A DNA stretch of 24,099 nt, taken from the NCBI GenBank assembly GCA_030616425.1, contig JAUWXJ010000011.1:1-24099 (forward strand), written 5' to 3'. Below the pieces are notes generated by a model. It made no database searches. It saw only the letters and a list, made by a program, of their open reading frames with translations, and was not told where the DNA came from. The position numbers and the translations under genes are program-made. This DNA comes from Desulfobacterales bacterium. GTDB lineage: Bacteria; Desulfobacterota; Desulfobacteria; Desulfobacterales; C00003060. Positions 22,049 through 24,099 of this stretch are shown piece after piece. Numbering within the stretch: position 1 is the stretch's first letter; every line of letters begins with the position of its first letter.

Positions 22049-24049
22049 CTAGTTGAAGCCCCCTTCAAGCCTTCTAATCTTTTCCAATACCTTTTCGCGA
22101 AGCGGGGTGTCGGGTTTGAGTGCCAGATAGCACCTGTAATTTGCAACAGCTTCCTTTCTCTTCAAAGGATCCAGGCTGTAAAGGCTCCCCAGGCTAAGAT
22201 AAGCCTCTGCCCCCCCTGGGTTTAACTGCACGGCTTTTCTTAGGGCCGCCTCTGCATCATCGTACATCTGGAGGGCCATCCACACACCTCCAAGATTGGT
22301 GTACGCCTCAACATCTTGAGGGTCGATCTCGAGGGCCTTTTGATAGGCCTGTATAGCGTTTCCGTATTGTCTCAATTCTACAAAAAGGCTTCCCGTGTTG
22401 AAGTACGCATCCAGCGCTGAATCTGGAGCCTGTTCAATGACCGCCTGATAGTATTTGAGGGCCTCTTCATACATCCCCTTTTCAGCGTAGATAGTACCCA
22501 GGTTATTCAGGGCAATCAGATCGTGTCCGGCTCCGGTTTTAAGCGGCACATAGGGCATGGCCAGAGCCCTTTTGTACAGAGTAATAGCCTCGTCCAGCCG
22601 ACCGGCCTTCTTGAGGGCATCCGCATAGTTGTTATACGGCCTACTCAGTCCGGGGGACTTCTTGAGGGCATCTCCCCAGAGGCTGAGCTCATCCTTCCAC
22701 ACCCGGTTGCGCATAAAGGTTAAAATAGAGAGGAGCACGGTGATCGAAACCAAAATAGTCCAGAACATGCGCGGCCTTCTAAGGTATCTATAAATGCCCG
22801 CAGTAACGAACGCCAGACCTATCATGGGGAGGTAAGCCCGGTGTTCAGCCACAAATATCTTGTTGGGGATGATGCTGGAGGTGACCGCCAAGGTCACAAA
22901 AAACCAGAGGATGCCAAAGGCAATCAGCCGATATCGCCTGTAGGTCCAAACCGCGAGAGCTGTCAGGCCGACAATTCCCAGGGAGGCGATTAAAGTAGTA
23001 TGATCGAACAAGCTACTCGAAACATGAAAATCGTGCTCAATGTTTTGCCCCCAAGGCCAAACCAAAAGCCTCAGATAGATACCCCATATGATACCTAGCT
23101 GTGAGAAGAAATAGGTTTCGCGGCTCAATTGCTCAGAGGCCCACCGTGGCAAAAGCCTGTCAATGTCTGAAACCGACTCGGTTATGGCGTCCAGGTTGGA
23201 TGCCTTGAGCACGACTATGTGGACGTATGGAATGATCAAGCCGGTCATAAGAAAGGGCAGGAGATAAATTGCCCTTCTTCCAAGGCTCTTAAAATCATGT
23301 TGCACGAACAAGAATTCTGTAAGCACGATTACCACAGGGAGTGTGAGGGCCATCTCCTTGGTAAACATGGCCAGGGTTGCAGTCAGGACACAAAGGGTGT
23401 ACCAGGCGAGATGATTGATACTGAAAAATGAGCTCCAACTGGCGAATGTGTGTGCCGACTGGCACAAGATCACACTTCTTGCCTTCAAGTAGCACACAAT
23501 GGAGGCCACGAAAAAAAGGGTAGCTAAAGATGTATAGCGCTGCGATATGTATGTAACAGCCTGGGTGGATAGGGGGTGGACCAAGAAGATCAGTCCGGCA
23601 AAAAGAGCAGACCAGAAGAGAGCATCGTTTAGCGGGGGAAAAAGTCGTGCCCCTGTTCGAGCCTGTGGGGCATATTCTCCGGAAGCCTTGTTGCCTCGGC
23701 TAAGACAAATAACCTGAAAGAGCAATTGATAGACCAGGAACGCGGTGCATACATGAATGACAAGGTTGACGATGTGGTAGCTCAACACCTTAAGGCCGGA
23801 TAGCCAGTAGTTGAAAGCAAAGGTTAGCTCTGCAACGACACGGGTTCCTCCGCCCTTCAAGGTGCATTTGTTCAGGATTTGCTGGAGTGTGCTGTCCGCA
23901 AAGACATGTCTGTCGTCATAATGGGGAGGGACATTGAACGTATTGGAATAGATGGCCAAACCAACCACAATAAAGAAGAACAAGGCCACGACATGGGCCT
24001 TCAAATATCGGTGAGAATCAGGATTACAGATCATGGTTTTCAATGTCAT
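22049..24049 (-). CDS. multi-pass membrane protein with TPR repeats (O-mannosyltransferase-like)
   Basis: A 666-residue protein. The first about 440 residues contain around ten hydrophobic helices. The first extracytoplasmic loop has 'NVPPHYDDRHVF', resembling the acidic motif of GT-C glycosyltransferases, and 'HPLSTQAVTYISQRYTSLATLF' is typical of the TMTC/DUF1736-like bacterial group. About five TPR units follow from about residue 465 to the end ('RPYNNYADALKKAGRLDEAI', 'ALNNLGTIYAEKGMYEEALK', 'AYFNTGSLFVELRQYGNAIQ', 'AYTNLGGVWMALQMYDDAEA', 'AYLSLGSLYSLDPLKRKEAV'). Transfer of sugars to proteins is known for eukaryotic relatives; in bacteria it is inferred only. Its ATG overlaps the TGA of the upstream gene (ATGA), and the SGNH gene follows two bases after its stop. 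Confidence 0.82.
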   Translation of the reverse strand: MTLKTMICNPDSHRYLKAHVVALFFFIVVGLAIYSNTFNVPPHYDDRHVFADSTLQQILNKCTLKGGGTRVVAELTFAFNYWLSGLKVLSYHIVNLVIHVCTAFLVYQLLFQVICLSRGNKASGEYAPQARTGARLFPPLNDALFWSALFAGLIFLVHPLSTQAVTYISQRYTSLATLFFVASIVCYLKARSVILCQSAHTFASWSSFFSINHLAWYTLCVLTATLAMFTKEMALTLPVVIVLTEFLFVQHDFKSLGRRAIYLLPFLMTGLIIPYVHIVVLKASNLDAITESVSDIDRLLPRWASEQLSRETYFFSQLGIIWGIYLRLLVWPWGQNIEHDFHVSSSLFDHTTLIASLGIVGLTALAVWTYRRYRLIAFGILWFFVTLAVTSSIIPNKIFVAEHRAYLPMIGLAFVTAGIYRYLRRPRMFWTILVSITVLLSILTFMRNRVWKDELSLWGDALKKSPGLSRPYNNYADALKKAGRLDEAITLYKRALAMPYVPLKTGAGHDLIALNNLGTIYAEKGMYEEALKYYQAVIEQAPDSALDAYFNTGSLFVELRQYGNAIQAYQKALEIDPQDVEAYTNLGGVWMALQMYDDAEAALRKAVQLNPGGAEAYLSLGSLYSLDPLKRKEAVANYRCYLALKPDTPLREKVLEKIRRLEGGFN

Positions 24050-24099
24050 TTACCATAAATTTCTTCAAGCAGGGCTTCCACCTCGGCACGTTTGGAATC
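24046..24099 (-). CDS. C-terminal end of an unidentified gene
   Basis: On the - strand the window's right edge reads, in frame to a TGA at 24048-24046, the last 17 residues DSKRAEVEALLEEIYGK. The stop overlaps the ATG of the TPR membrane protein as ATGA, the usual sign of coupled translation in an operon. Too little is visible to name the protein. Confidence 0.6.
   Translation of the reverse strand, partial: DSKRAEVEALLEEIYGK

Overview
The window looks like a chromosome segment from a Desulfobacterota (former Deltaproteobacteria) bacterium, probably an anaerobic sulfate-reducer relative. This is inferred from: a Gram-negative envelope (two outer-membrane porins, signal peptides); the translation cluster thrS-infC-rpmI-rplT-pheS-pheT-ihfA-merR; an archaeal-type threonyl-tRNA synthetase; and a large YeiH-type putative sulfate exporter. 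No marker settles the genus. No rRNA, CRISPR array, transposase or phage gene is seen.

Left edge to 2.6 kb (+ strand): a gene open at the left edge with a FlgT-N-like domain, a secreted FecR-domain protein, and pgsA (phosphatidylglycerophosphate synthase). Then tRNA-Val(GAC) with its own promoter and a terminator at 2803-2845 that also lies just in front of thrS. From 2.86 to 10.6 kb is the translation cluster: thrS, infC (probably starting at AUA), rpmI, rplT, pheS, pheT, ihfA and a MerR-type regulator. Convergent to it are a DHH phosphoesterase (NrnA-like) and miaA on the - strand.

12.7-15.2 kb holds a - strand porin flanked by two long non-coding stretches with hairpins, terminators and a structured repeat. 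15.2-18.3 kb holds a radical SAM/SPASM protein (+), and on the - strand the putative sulfate exporter plus a small membrane protein two bases downstream. A 712-base gap follows, with a strong sigma70-type promoter and a 215-base nested palindrome, leading into a phosphate-selective-type porin and an Mth938-like protein (+). The right end is a - strand set: end of an unidentified gene, a multi-TM/TPR protein of the O-mannosyltransferase-like type, and a membrane-anchored SGNH hydrolase, nearly touching, suggesting envelope glycan work.

The most unusual material is between the genes. (1) A structured element of about 110-125 bases occurs twice (6347-6456 and 14918-15041), with a conserved core and a long closing stem in which base changes are compensated. 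(2) A nested inverted repeat at 18818-19032 is bracketed by an exact 12-base direct repeat, looks like a non-autonomous mobile element, and sits in the presumed leader of a porin gene. (3) Short recurring words and palindromes fill most gaps of the translation cluster. All non-coding interpretations come from reading the sequence; no folding, promoter or homology program was run.
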